Notes: generated by a model not told the origin, from the letters alone. DNA of 64,000 nt from Casuarina equisetifolia (GCA_028551475.1 CM052357.1:2914001-2978000); one strand, 5' to 3'; positions 48,477-61,060 are shown, counted from the first letter of the stretch. Program-made: numbers and translations.

Positions 48477-49183
48477 TGGTATGGAATAACATGAGAATGC
48501 CAGTTGAGGAATCCTAGAAGTGACGTCCTCTCCAGAGCCAACCCTAAAGGAACTATTGTTACGGCCATAAAATGTCGTAATGAGGTTATGCGGTGTGATG
48601 GGCAAATCTAGTTGTTTTAGGATGGATTTTAGATATTTACGGGTTGCCACAAACCTCTACGCAACACTGAGATCCAAGAGGGAGAAGAAAAAACGAAATC
48701 CTTTTCCATTAATTTCCACTGATGATTTCCAGAGAGGAAGAAGAATTTAAAAGGTTTTCCAGGGCTTACATTACGCTGAGATACATAATTGCTCCTAACT
48801 AAATAAAGTCATATCCCTTATAACCAAATTACATTTATACTATTATAGTCCCAGCTAATCTAAATTTACCAACTAATCTAAATTAAGTTACAAAATATAT
48901 TTTACAAGATCTCTACAATACAGACATGCTAAATTAGGCCCAAAAAATTTATATGTTTTACAACTAAGGAGGGGAATCGTGAGGGAGAAAACTCCAAGAT
49001 TTTAACAATTCACCTTCTATCTAGGAGCACGTGGCCGCGATAAACGTGAAACTTTGACTTGCTAAGTAAGGGTACTAAACCACGGACAAATATATGCTTT
49101 CCACTCGTTATATAAAGCATTTGTCCTCCATTAATTCTTCCAAGTTATCGCTTTGTGCGAGTTTTCCGTTGTGTTCTTTCCTA

Positions 49184-52070
49184 ATGGAGACGCAAAAGCT
49201 ACTTTCCTTTCTTCTCTACAGCTTTATCTTCCCCATTTTGTCAGGTTTTTTGCAGTTTAAGCTAGGCTTTTCACGTTTGTCTTTAGAATTCAGTGCTTTC
49301 CTCTAAGCTTTGTGTATGCATGTGTGTGGTTTTATGACAGGCCAACAAGTGGTGCCTCTTGGTTTTCGTCCCACAAAGCTTTTTGTCTTTGGCGATTCAT
49401 ATGTTGACACCGGCAACATGAAACCTGATGTCATCTGCTGGAAGAATCCATACGGCATGACCTTCCCTGGAAAACCAACTGGTCGTTTTTCCGATGGCTT
49501 TGTCCTGACCGACTACGTTGGTCAGAATTGTTCTTTCCTTAACGATATCCCTTTTTTTTATTTTTTATTTTAAGTTTGTTCTTTCCTTTATCTTGGCACA
49601 GACAATGGGATTGCTCTAATTTTGTCATTCTTTTCATCGAGGGTGAATTCCTTTTCTGCTAGTTACCACTTTGGCCTGTAGATTTTGGACTTATTGGTTG
49701 AACTTTGTCTCATTGTTTCCTCCTTGTCATATCAATATCTAATATTCTTAGTACAAATTGCTAAATGTTATAAAAAATTATCCATATCTAACTTAAACTT
49801 TATAGTATTAAGTAAAGAATTCATCTTTTATAAACTATTTTTCAAACTTTCATATTTTTTATGTGGAATTTCACATATTCCTTTGCCTCGAGCATGGGGC
49901 TTGGGCAACCTTTCCCATGAAAATCTTTGTCCACAATTGGGACATCGGGAGAATAGAAAATAAAACTTGGATTCTCAATAGATTCTTTAGTAATGTAAAA
50001 TATCCCTGCATTGTTTATCTTGTAGTGCCATTTTTACATGTATTCTAAAATTCATTTTTACTTCAAAAACTAAGAAACATACCTATATTTAATAATGCAA
50101 ACACACTCACACCTTAATAATGTGAGACTAATATCCATATTGCAACATTTTTCCTTATTACACTAGTTCAAGTCAAACAATTTTGTGGTGTTGTTTTTTA
50201 ATTGAATTTTAGGCTTGTCATTATTCATAAGGATGCTAAAGGAGAACCAAGTTCTCATACCTGTTAAATTTTATAGACAAAATCTCATATTCAATTTAAA
50301 ATTCAAAAACATTAAATAGAAGAACTCAATTCTTTACAAAGTACTTTCTAAGCTCGAATATTTCTCATCTAGGACTTAAGACAAATGTACTTACTTTCTC
50401 ACGTGAATGAAGCTTTGTACATTTCTCCTCATGTGAGTAATTATTTCAGTGATTTGTCTTAATCCTTTTCCCGCTACCATGATACTTTGGATTTTTCTTT
50501 TCAAAGTCGAACCATCTCACTTTGTTTCTTGGGTAAAATTATACAAGAAACTTATGGCTCTGTTCAGTAAAATATACTTGTCTCTTGTGTATATGATGCG
50601 TAGATGATTGACATATTTCAACCTCACAATTTCTGATCATTTCTCTATTTGTTTGGATGCAGCTAATTTCACAGGGCTTGAATCTCCAATTCCATACAAC
50701 CAAAGGAAAACTGGGGGGGAAGACCTAAAATACGGAGTGAACTTTGCTGTTGGAGGGGCGGGCGTATTCGAGACCATAGTCCCAGCCCCAAACATGACCA
50801 CGCAGGTCGACTTCTTCCAAACTCTCATCAAGGACAACGTCCTTACTACTGCTGACCTGGAGTCCTCCATGGCCCTCGTCTCTTTTACCGGCAATGATGA
50901 CTACACTTACCTTGTCAAGAATGGCTCTATTCAGGTAAGAGCTTCACCTATAGATGCATAATGATAATGTGCAAGAGTAAAGTTTTGTGTTGAAAAATAA
51001 ATCTTTATAAGAAAGTTTAATTGAAAATAAGACTCTAACTCTTAAATTAGTTTTCAGGTTAAATCTTTGTATTTTTTGATTTGATATCAAAGCTTAAGTT
51101 GAATATACTTCATTTATGAGACTTTATGTCCAATGACACTTAGTGTATAAAGAAGTTTATGTGCAAAAACAAGAGTACTTCATCAAAAGATAAGAGTCCT
51201 ATAATGAAAATTAAGTAAAGAATAACTCTCTAAATCTTAAATTAACTTTTGAGTTAAATCTTTAAGCCTTTTACCTCTTAGTTTTATTATTTGTGCTGAT
51301 AGAGCTGGTCTTTAGAGTATAAGATAAAAAACAGTGGTGCGTAGTGGTCAACTAAAACAGCCCTATGGATTTTCTTTCCTTGCCTGCTTATGTTTTTTCT
51401 TTTTTATATTTGAACGAAGGCAATTATGGCTTAACTTCACCCAAATCCGTCAATTGTAGGGCTGGCAGTCTTTCATTACTGCAGAGGTCGATCAACTAAC
51501 TTCCAACTTGAGACGCATCCATGGCTTGGGAGTTAACAAAATAGCTCTGACAGCGTCAGAGCCTATGGGATGTACGCCTACGGGCACGGCCAAATCCTCT
51601 TTTCAACAATGCAATGAGACTGAAAACTCGCTGGTGAGTTCACATAACGCCGTATTGCACCAAGCGGTGGCACAGTTGAACAACGAGGCAAAGAACAATG
51701 ATTTTGTCATTCTCGATCTTTATTCGACCTTCATGTCTGTAGTCACGGGCAAAGGTAAGCACTTGGGTGATTATAATTTATGTGCAATTAGAAAGCCATA
51801 TTCCCTTTAAGATATTTTCGTTTCATTTTTGGAATGAGAGCAATATCTTCATTTCGTGTAGCAAGCACAAAGTTCGAGAACCCATTGAAGCCCTGTTGTA
51901 TTCCTATAAGCAGTGAATATTCTTGTGGAAGTGTGGACAAGACTGGAGCCAAGCAATATACAGTCTGTGAGAACCCAGCATCGTCATTCTTTTGGGACAC
52001 GGCGCATCCTACACAGGAGGGATGGCGTGTTGTGTCTTCAGCCTTTCAAGCCACTCTTCAAGGACTTTAA
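49184..52070 (+). CDS. GDSL esterase/lipase (GELP), copy B, five exons
   Basis: Tandem paralogue of copy A with the same exon plan: 49184-49244, 49341-49520, 50663-50934, 51460-51766, 51862-52070. Joined, these give 342 residues. Exon 1 is the signal peptide (METQKLLSFLLYSFIFPILS). The linker before block I is shorter than in A or C (about 11 residues fewer than A). Block I is LFVFGDSYVDTGN with Ser40, block II is GVNFAVGGAG, block III is FTGNDDY with Asn158, and block V is FFWDTAHP with Asp319 and His322. It has no copia element in intron 3 (525 bp), so it probably shows the ancestral intron size. No stops or frameshifts. Predicted to be a secreted or apoplastic esterase; the substrate is unknown. 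Confidence 0.94.
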
Positions 52071-52896
52071 AGGAGTTACAGAGGAGGGGAAAAAAAAATT
52101 TGTGGTTATACTTCTTGTTCTTTATTTTCCTAACTTTTGTATCTAAGAGTCATATGCTAGAAGATGAGATCTTTAAGATAAAATTTAAATAAAATGAGAA
52201 ATTCTTTTAACTTTTAAACAAGTTTTTGAATTGAATTTTTAAATTTTTTTATAATTTTTATGTCTTTATTCATTTGTTAAGCAGCTAAGAGATGTTGTAT
52301 TATGGTTTGGGGTTGGGTAACATGTCCATCACATGTTATGATATCAAGGGAGTTTTTATATCTAGATAAAAAAAAATAATGTGAAGATTCTATTTACCTG
52401 AATTATAGAATATATGACAATTATTTATATATAAACTTTCAAATTAGGTTGTAAAATAATGTTGGGTACTTTAACATAATTAACTATGGGGTTGTGATTA
52501 TCTTGACATCTTTATGTTAGAATGTCTTTGTCGACAACAAAAGGGCACTTATCTTACAGTAAAAGCTTAACCATATACATGTATGACTTCTAATATACCC
52601 TTTTTATAAAACAATACACAAATGCAAGGATGTTGAAACACACAATAATAAAAGCCTCAGCGCATAAAAAATAAGCAAGTAGAACCCAAGACCAGTCAAG
52701 CTCAGAGAAAAATACTTCATCAAACCAGTAAAAGACAATGCCACTTTATGTAGCAGTTAAACCAACGATTTCTATATCTTCCTGAAGGCCTTGACGGATT
52801 CCTAACACATTGAATACAGTATTTCAACTGCCGCCAGGAATTGTTCTCCATCCAGGCACCGAAAGAAAGAGGTTAAAACATTGAATACAGTATTTG
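52071..52896. other. 3' flank of GELP copy B
   Basis: No gene seen. The part from about 52610 to 52860 matches the 3' flank of copy C (about 57780-58050), including 'GGATGTTGAAACACA' and the phrase around CGCCAGGAATTGTTC, so it belongs to the duplicated unit. Confidence 0.55.
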
Positions 52897-53385
52897 GAAT
52901 CTTTTGACAAAGTGGTTAAAACATGTAATAAAAAACTAAGACCCATTATAAGTGGAATACATCCATGCCCTACACCATATGTTCTTTCCCAAAATGTAAA
53001 ATCTCTACCCCAGATGATATTCAAGAAATTCTTCTTAAGTAAATAAGGTCATCTATTCACACCAGAAGCCAAAAAGTCACAACTTGTTAAGCACTCTCTT
53101 GCTATAGATCCTTTTCCAATGGAGGATTTGAGGTTGGCTATAATAGTTGTGCAGAAACAATAGTCTAAGAACTTCAGGAACTGTAGTTGAAAGGATGCAT
53201 CAAGAACACTGATGATAATGTACCAGAATAATTATGCAAATTTATGCAAAATATAAGTAGGACAAGAAAACTAGATAGAAAGCAAAATTGCAGTTACACA
53301 AAAGCTGTTTGCCAACAAAGATATAAAAGAAAATTTTAGGAACATAATGTTTAATTCTTCTTATAAATGTAAGGAAATTGTGAGA

Positions 53386-53659
53386 GCATGGCTCACAAAC
53401 CAATAGGTGAATTTGATGTACCAAAAGTTTGAGTTAGAACAGTGACATTCAATGGTGTCATGGAAAGTGTTTGGCGGTACGAAATCCTGAAACTGTTAAT
53501 ATTGAACACCTATTCCTAAAGTGCATGGCTCACAAACCAATAGGTGAATTTGATATACCAAAAGTTTCTAAGTCAAAACAATTACATTCACTCGTGTCAT
53601 GGAAAGAGTTTGGCGGTATGAAATCCTGAAACTATTGATACGGAACATCTATTCCTAAA
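53386..53659. repeat. Two-copy tandem duplication, 137-bp period, upstream of GELP C
   Basis: GCATGGCTCACAAACCAATA at 53386 recurs at 53523. Both copies continue through 'GGTGAATTTGAT', 'GTTTGGCGGTA' and 'GAAATCCTGAAACT' to 'ATTCCTAAAGT'. The matching region at the window end (about 63291-63424) has a single copy, so the duplication is specific to unit C. Confidence 0.88.
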
Positions 53660-53660
53660 G

Positions 53661-53762
53661 TTAGGACAGCACTGACGAAGAATATACGAAGAGACAAAGA
53701 AGGAACCCTAAAACACTAAACAAAAGCCAGTGACGAATCTTCCTTGACGATCTTGATAGCAT
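53661..53762 (-). CDS. Conserved 33-codon minus-strand ORF in the promoter of GELP C
   Basis: ATG at 53762, TAA at 53661. It begins MLSRSSRKIRHW, followed by a hydrophobic run (LLFSVLGFLLCLFV) and YSSSVLS. Length is identical to the copies before A and B and at the window end, although the stop codon differs. Confidence 0.3.
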   Translation of the reverse strand: MLSRSSRKIRHWLLFSVLGFLLCLFVYSSSVLS

Positions 53763-54587
53763 TGGTATGGAAGAACAGGAAAAGTCCAGTTGAAGAAGCC
53801 CAAAACTGATGTCCCCTCCAGAGTCAACCACAAAGGAATAAATAAGAAAAACAATGAGAGAAAACTCCAAGATTTTAACTACTCAGCCTCTATCTAGAAG
53901 CATTCTTCGACAAATTTTTGTTTGGAAAATGACCACTATACCTTTACGGTGGCAAAAGTCTATGTTCTACGGTGCAATAGACACGTGAGATAAAATTTTC
54001 AAAGTCCCCAATGATGAACTGGTTGTCACCTTCTAGATCATTACCTGAATTCTGTCACTCTAGAAGCATGATACGAAAACAAAACCGAAGAAGATGAATA
54101 TATATATATATATAAAAGACATAATAGAAAACGGCAGCCATTTTCTAAAGCAAGCCTATTTTGGATGCTATGAAATTTACCTTGAAATGAGAGACCAAGT
54201 ATAACAAATTGTCATTAGTCCCAAAATTTTGAATGATTAAAACATACGGAATAGTGGAATCAATGAAAAGAAAAAAGAGGGCTAACGATTTTTCCTCTGT
54301 TTTATCAAGTGAATCCCTCGATGGAATATCCCGAGATAAGCATAATTTGGATAAAACTTTATTTGGTCAAAAGTGCCAACAACTTGGCACCGATTTTTGC
54401 CTAACTAATGGTCTACGAAAGTAAGCAGCCTATTTTGACTTCTAATGTTGTGACCCACGGACAAATATATGCTTTTCACTCGGTATATAAAGCATTAGTC
54501 ATTCATCAGTTCTTCAAAGTTTTGTTTTGCGCTACTTTGCCTGTGTGTTCTTTCAACTTTGTGCGGCTTTGCCTGTGTTCTTTCCTA

Positions 54588-57417
54588 ATGGAGACACAGA
54601 AGCTCTTCTACACTCTTCTCTGCTGCTTTATCTTCCGCATTTTCTCAGGTTTTTTGCAGTTTAAGTCTGCTTTTTAACACCCCTCTTTAGAATTCAGTAC
54701 TTCTCGCTAAGCTTTGTGTATGCACGTGGGTGGTCATGACAGGGCAACAAGGGGTGCAGGCACGTCTCCAGCACCATCGTCTCTTTGGTTCTCGTCCCTC
54801 AAAGCTTTTTGTCTTTGGGGATTCATATGTCGACACCGGCGACATGAAATCTGAAGTCAACTCCTGGAAGTATCCATATGGCATGACCTTCCCTGGGAAA
54901 CCAACTGGTCGTTTTTCCGATGGCCGTGTCCTCACCGACTACGTGGGTCAGCATTCTTCTCTCTTTAAAGATGTACTTTTTTAAAAAATTCTTTTCTTTA
55001 TCTTCCTTTTTGCACAATCAACGGGCTTGCTTTAGTTTTGTTATTTCTTTAACGATAGTGGGTTCCTCTTCCTCCGAGCGTCCACTTGCGTCTGCAGATT
55101 TCCATTATTAGTTTAATTTTTTTCTCTTCTTTCAACGAAAGTTCCACAGTGTGAACAGCGACCCATTACAGCTAACTTTAGTTGAGAGTAGGTTACTTTT
55201 ATAGAAAAAAAACGGGTATAGGTATAATATTTATTATTATAGGTTTAGCTACTCCATAATGACCTTACCATTTTACAGGCTGTCTCACATAGTTAATACA
55301 TGAATTTGTAGAGTTATTTATAAAATAATGAACATTATCAACTCTTAAATTAACTTTTAAGATAAATAATAAGCATCTTAATATGGTACTAGAAATAAAG
55401 CTTCTCCCTTAGCACCCATATAGATAAGGTTAAATCTAAAATCTACTATAAGGCATCATAATGATATGATAATTGTCCATCAAGGTGAAAGGATATGTTA
55501 TATTGTGTGATATTTGTATGATATTATTAAACATGGGTTTGTAGAATTATTTATAAGATGATAAGCATTATCAACTCTTGAGTTGATTTTTAGATTGAAT
55601 AATATAATTTTTAATATAAAACTTCTTCAATACATAGTTCCCATAGTAAAATTGTAGAAGTAACGTATGGCTCTGTTCAATAAAACAGAGTGCAATTCTC
55701 TCTTCAGTGCATGATGCGAAAATGACTGACATATTTCAATCCCACAAATTCTAATATTTTCTCTAATTCTCTGGATGCAGCTAAGTCCATAGGGCTTGAA
55801 TCTCCAATTCCTTACAACCAGAGACAACTTGGGGCGAAATACCTGAAATATGGAGTGAACTTTGGTTATGGAGGGACGGGCGTATTCGATACCTTAGTCC
55901 CAGGCCCAAACATGACCACGCAGGTCGACTTCTTCCAAAATCTCATCAAAGACAACGTCTTTACTGCTTCAGACCTTGAGTCCTCCGTCGCCCTCGTCTC
56001 CTTTACCAGTAATGACTACTCGAATTACCTTTACAAGAATGGGTCTACTGAGGTAAGAGCTTTACGTATAGATTCATAATTATAATTTTTATTATGATAA
56101 TAATCATAGCAACCATCTCTTGTCGAAACAAACTGCTGGGTTAGGTGAATCTCTTTGGTCCAGAAAATCCCAGAAACTTCCAGCCTTGTTCCTGAATCCG
56201 TGAGAGGACTCTGTCTCATCCTCCCGGAGTTAAAGCACCATCTTGAGCTTTGTAAAGGATTCTCCTTAAGATATTACCAAGATTGTCGCTTTTGCCTTCT
56301 AGGATTACTAACCTTTATTATTGTTAGTCTTAGAGGATGAATCTTATATCAAAAAATAAGATTCTTATAATGAAGAATTCTTATTATTATTAGTTTTAGG
56401 GTAATGCCCAAAACAAAAGTCTCATATTAAAAGATAAAATTCATAAAGCAGAAAAACCTTATTATTATTAGTCTTAGTAGTATGCATAGGACAAGAATCT
56501 TATGTCAAAAGATAAAATTTATACAATAAAGTTTAATTGAAAGAATAATTTTTTCATTTTTAAACTAGTTTTTGAATTAAAATTTGTACCTTTTAACTTA
56601 GTATTAAAACTTAAGTTAAATCTACTCCACCTCATATGACTTTAAGCCTAATGATACTTAATGTGTTGGGAGGTATATATGTAAGATAAGAGTTTTAGCA
56701 ATAAAGCTGCTCTTTAGACTTATAACATGGCATCAAAACTGGTAATGTGAAGTGCTCAACTAAGACAAAAGACAACCCTACTATTCCTATGGGTTAACGT
56801 ATTATCAGTGATTTTGTTTCCTTTCCTGCATATACTTTTATTTTGTATTTGAACTGACAAAACTATGGCTTAATTTTGCCCAAATCCACCAATTGTAGGG
56901 CTTGAAATCTTTCGTTATTGCAGTGGTCGATCAACTAACTTTTAACTTGAAACGCATCCATGGCTTGGGAGTTAAAAAAATAGCTGTGTCAGCGTCAGAG
57001 CCTTTAGGATGTCTCCCTCCGAGCACGACTAAATTATCGTTTCAACAATGCAATGAGACTGAAAACTTGCTATCAAGTTCACACAACTTCTTGTTGCGCC
57101 AAGCCGTGGCAAAGCTGAACAACGAGACAAAGAGCAACGATTTTGTCATTCTCGATCTTTATGCCTCCTTCATGTCTGTAGTAATGGACAAAGGAGAGCG
57201 CTTAGGAAGTACAAAGTTTAAGAACCCATTGAAGCCCTGTTGTAATCCTGTAAGCAGTGAATATATTTGTGGAAGTAAGGACGAGACTGGAGCCAAGAAG
57301 TATACGATTTGTGACGACCCAGAATTGTCATTCTTTTGGGACACGGACCATCCTACACAGGAGGGGTGGCGTGTTGTCTCTTCGGCTTTGCAAGCCACTT
57401 TGCAAGAAATTTTGTAG
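54588..57417 (+). CDS. GDSL esterase/lipase (GELP), copy C, four exons
   Basis: Exons: 54588-54648, 54743-54946, 55781-56052, 56899-57417. Together they encode 351 residues. The last exon corresponds to exons 4 and 5 of copies A and B joined with no extra or missing base at the junction (about 57208). The signal peptide is METQKLFYTLLCCFIFRIFS. Block I is LFVFGDSYVDTGD with Ser48. Block II is GVNFGYGGTG (Ala to Gly in NFA). Block III is FTSNDYS, keeping Asn166 but with Gly replaced by Ser. Block V is FFWDTDHP with Asp327 and His330. The stop is TAG, where A and B use TAA, and adds one residue. The frame is open throughout. The oxyanion-region changes may alter activity, but they do not mark a pseudogene. 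Confidence 0.93.
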
Positions 57418-59947
57418 AGTTACAAAAGAGGAAAAATAAAATTTCGGCAATACTTATTAGCTTGTTATTTTTCTAATTTTTGTGTATAGGAGTCTTACAC
57501 AAAAAAGAATTTAATATTTTTAACATGAAGTTTAAGTAAAATGAGATATTTTCAAAATTAGAATTAATTTTTGGATTGAACCTTTAAATTTGCTAACAAT
57601 TTTTATTTGTTTGTTAAGCAATTCAGATATGTTGTACTATAAATTGGAGTTGGGTAACATACTATTAAACTAAGAGCTTAGGATTATCTTGACATGTTTA
57701 TATTCGAAAATGAGAGGGCAGGTTTCATATAGTAAGAGCTTAACCATATGCATATATGATTTCTAGTCTATCATGGTTATAAAACAATACTTAAATGCAA
57801 GGATGTTGAAACACATAATAATGCAAGCCTCAGGCATAAAAAAAAAAAAAGGCAAGTCAAATCCAATAGCAGCCATGCTCGGAGAAAAAATACATAAACA
57901 AACCGGCGAAGGACAATGCCAATTGGCATAGCAGTTGAACCAACCCTTTTTATATCTTTCTCAAGGCCCTGACGGATCCCCATCACACCAGATACACCAT
58001 TTCAACTCCCGCCAAGAATTGTTCCCTGTCCAACCCCAAAAAGAAAGAAACCCTTCTATAATACTAATTATTGACTCAGTCAAAGTCGACGTCTTTGGCC
58101 ACATCAACGTCACCTATGCAGAAATCCAAACTGGCGACTGCCCAAGAATTCGTGTTATTTTCTCATTCTGAGCTACATCAGTGTACAGATATAAGGAAAT
58201 GGTTGAGTACTAAAAAAATTTAGTTTTTTCATAAGAGAAAGCAATATATTTTCTCAATTGTTAACTTGCCCTTCCACTTGAATTTTTGACAGGCTTTGTT
58301 ACGGTCGAAGAGTTTTTTGTTGAAGTTTTCTGGTGTTTTTTTTTTTTTTACAATTTAAACTTAGTTTAGTATTGGAGAGGTTTGGGAAAGCCTTGATTTT
58401 GCCCTATTTTATTTCTTCTCCTTTCTTTTATTTCTTTTTTCTTTTTTTAATAAATCTCAATCTCATCTACTCTCAACACGGACCTACAACCCAACTTGAA
58501 TGCCAACCTAATTAATTTCTCTTCCAAGCCAAGTCTATGTACCACAACTTCCAATGTAAGATATAACATCTTCAACACACTCTCTCGATACTATTAACAT
58601 AGATAATAATTGAGGTGTAAAGGATTACATAGAAAAGGATCATTTCTTTATATTATATTAAAATATAAAGATTCATCTTAAAACTCATAAATTATAAATG
58701 GTAAGTCCATGTTATTAATAAGGCCAAATCTATATAGCACCATTTTCCAATATGACATATAACCCTTAACACTAGTGACCTCAGAAGAACCATTGGCAAT
58801 TATAACATCCAGTGCACTATGATCCAGCCCTTCTTGGAGGTAGTGCTACTCCTTCCTGTCGTGGGTGGGAGCAAACCTGAATCCCCAACCCACGTTTGTC
58901 AGATCCGCTCACCTGACACATCGTTTGGAGCCCCGACAACCCTATTCCCAACCCGGCTCACATTAATTGGTACATTCGTGACCAAACAACGATGGGGTAG
59001 CTACTGACCACCGCCACCACCCCCATTGTATTGAAGTGTACACAATTGTGAACAAAAAAGGGGTCTAGATTTTAGTGTTTCTTACCAAAAACCTTAGACG
59101 AGATTTTTGTGCAAGAACTGTTAGATTGAAGTTAGATACAGGTTATTACATGCTAAACGCATGTAAAGTGAGGAAAAAGAAAATATTCTGTAAGAAATTC
59201 TGAAAAAATGTAGGTGTCTTTAAACGACTAAACTAAAATTTTGGTATCTCATATTCTTCTTTCTTTTACACAATCTATTTAAGTTATAAATTGATGATTC
59301 TACTTTCTTTTATCCTGCCTATTTAAGTTACATTTGTATCTTTATAACTCTTTGTATTCGTTGAATTATCACGTGCCAAATTTTCTACACAGCATTTCTT
59401 AAATTGATAAATTTTGTTTCACTCGAATACTTATCTTGTAAAGTAAATATTTAATTATGCTTCTATCAAAGTCCTATTTCACTTATATTCTTGTGAATAT
59501 GGAAATATAGAATAAGATTTCAGTCAAAACATTTAACTAGAAGGCTTGTTTGAAAGTAATCTCACCTAATCACGTAAACCCATTTCAAAGCCCCGGGTTG
59601 CCCATGACCTCACAGGTTTCTCTTTCAGGACAATTTGGTCGGTAACTCAAGCAAAAAATAAGTGCAAGCGGAAGCAAAAGGACCGGATGAGGTGGAAGCC
59701 GTACTCCCATTGGATAGAATTCATCAAGGAAAATTTGAACACACATCAACAAAAATATCCAGGGAAGACTGGCATTCAGTGCAACCTCCTAAGTTTATAG
59801 TATTATAATATTATTTATCTTATTTTATTTTCTAACTTCCTAATTCACAAACCAAAATTTTATGTCCAATAACTACCATAAAAAGTGGAACTGAAAAAAT
59901 TGTAATATAAAACAACCATCAAGAATCATAATTTCAAGGATTTCTTC
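57418..59947. other. 3' flank of GELP copy C and intergenic stretch
   Basis: Positions 57,780-58,050 match the 3' flanks of copies A and B. A GC-richer patch at 58,815-59,030 and a possible plus-strand coding-like run at about 59,660-59,800 (basic, with WIEFIKENLN) are not assignable to any family. Confidence 0.45.
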
Positions 59948-61060
59948 ATGTTGGTCCAATTCCCTTAAAATCTTTTGTACTAGCATGTGTACGTATGCAT
60001 GCTTTAATCCCTTGTGGAGAAATTGTGCCAGAAAATTCCTAGTAAGTGGTATTGAAGCTCAAGGGTGACTTTGGGCAAGGCAAAGTATAGGTCAAGGTAG
60101 ATTGCACAACATCAGAAGTTAAGGGAGGATTATGCTCTATACAATTAGCAATTCAGCTAGTCACATTATCATGTAAAATCTTCTTTGGGTCTTCCTTAGC
60201 ACAACGTATAGATTTATTTTTGCTAAGTAGTGATCCAATAGAAGTAGAAGTGTTAGTCATAATGAATGAAATTAAATATGGTGTTCTTTTATTTGATGGA
60301 AAGAGTTACTTTAATTTGTGAAAAGCTAGTATACAAGATATGTTAGTACAACAAGGTCTTGATAAGGCTTTGAAGGAGAAAAAACCATAAGGTATGGAAA
60401 CAGGAACAAAGGAAAGACTTAAGTACAATTAGAATGATGATCTCTCCAAACATTAAGAACAAGGTGTTGAACAAAGAGACACTTACAGAGTTGTGGAAAA
60501 AGTTGGAGAGTATTTATGTATCACAACCTTTGATGAACAAGTTATGTCTTAAGTAGAGTTTTATTCTTTGAAAATAGAAGAAGGTATGAATCTTTATAAT
60601 CATGTGAATAATTTTAAAGAAATAGATGCAAAATTATCTCATTTGTTAAGTAGTATAGAACATATGAAGGAAGAAGAGAAAGCTTTACTTTTATTATCGT
60701 CTTTACTAAAATCATATAAGTTTTTTGTTTAGTCTCTGTTGGTGGGCAAGACGACATTAACGGTAGATAATGTAACTACATTATTATGTGACAAAGAGAG
60801 ATTAATTGGAGAACCAAAACGATAATATTAATAACTAAGTAATAAGTTATTTACAGAGTATTACAAAGTTAAAATTGAATGAATTTCTTAGTCTTTATTT
60901 ATTAAAATACTAGAATTGTAATAGTTGGAATCTTAGCGAAAAGAAGGGAGAGTAGAATATTATTGGTCTGAGCCTCTTAAAATCTTTTATGTTAGCATGT
61001 GTTTTTATGCGTGCATTGATCCCTTATGGGCATGGGATATGAACCATAACATTTTCTTAC
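59948..61060 (+). mobile_element. Degraded copia-type element with short LTR-like ends
   Basis: Two direct repeats flank a gag remnant. TTGGTCCAATTCCCTTAAAA at about 59950 and TTGGTCTGAGCCTCTTAAAA at about 60963 continue in parallel through 'TAGCATGTGT', 'ATGCATGC'/'ATGCGTGC' and 'ATCCCTTRTGG'. After the left repeat, TGGTATTGAAGCTC at 60047 is a decayed copia primer-binding site (compare TGGTATCAGAGC). Before the right repeat, GAAAAGAAGGGAGAG is a plausible polypurine tract. The LTRs would be only about 100 bp, and pol is absent. This is a deletion derivative or a non-autonomous element; the exact ends are uncertain. Confidence 0.6.
60262..60820 (+). pseudogene. Copia gag (TNT1-like) remnant
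   Basis: Read across at least two frameshifts and several stops, the peptide shows copia gag order: LFDGKSYFNL near the start, then DMLVQQGLDKALKEKKP, then LWKKLESIYVSQPLMNKL, then EGMNLYNHVNNFKEI, then KALLLLSSLLKSY, then LCDKERLIGEP. These correspond to the gag segments around the 'LLIQQGL', 'LESLYM' and 'LLNSLP' positions of TNT1-type elements. There is no zinc knuckle and no pol, so it is inactive. Confidence 0.75.

Larger units (their letters stand above)
46893..49183 (+). promoter_or_regulatory. 5' flank of GELP copy B with a lineage-specific insertion
   Basis: Homologous to 37,895-39,298, but about 900 bp longer because of extra DNA between roughly 47,356 and 48,319. The proximal part keeps CACGTGGC at 49028-49035 and a TATATAAAG box at about 49109-49117, about 75 bp before the ATG. 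Confidence 0.6.
52897..54587 (+). promoter_or_regulatory. 5' flank of GELP copy C
   Basis: The distal part matches 46,232 onward (unit B) and 62,816 onward (window end). Relative to A and B it lacks the piece containing 'AAAGAAAAAGGGAGT', and the proximal promoter has been replaced up to the shared CCCACGGACAAATATATGC. It has CACGTG at 53982-53987 in a different setting from the CACGTGGC of A and B, and TATATAA at 54484-54490. The leader is about 30 bp longer because 'TTTGCCTGTG..TTCTTTC' is repeated just before the ATG. Confidence 0.6.

Noticed and set aside
54687..54935. Minus-strand ORFs opposite GELP exons (also near 43845, 50637, 51788 and 57159)
   Set aside because: They repeat in every GELP copy only because the coding strand is conserved, and none shows its own family signature.
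58815..59030. GC-richer patch with a 62-codon ORF
   Set aside because: The peptide has no family features; it is more likely a transposon scrap than a gene.
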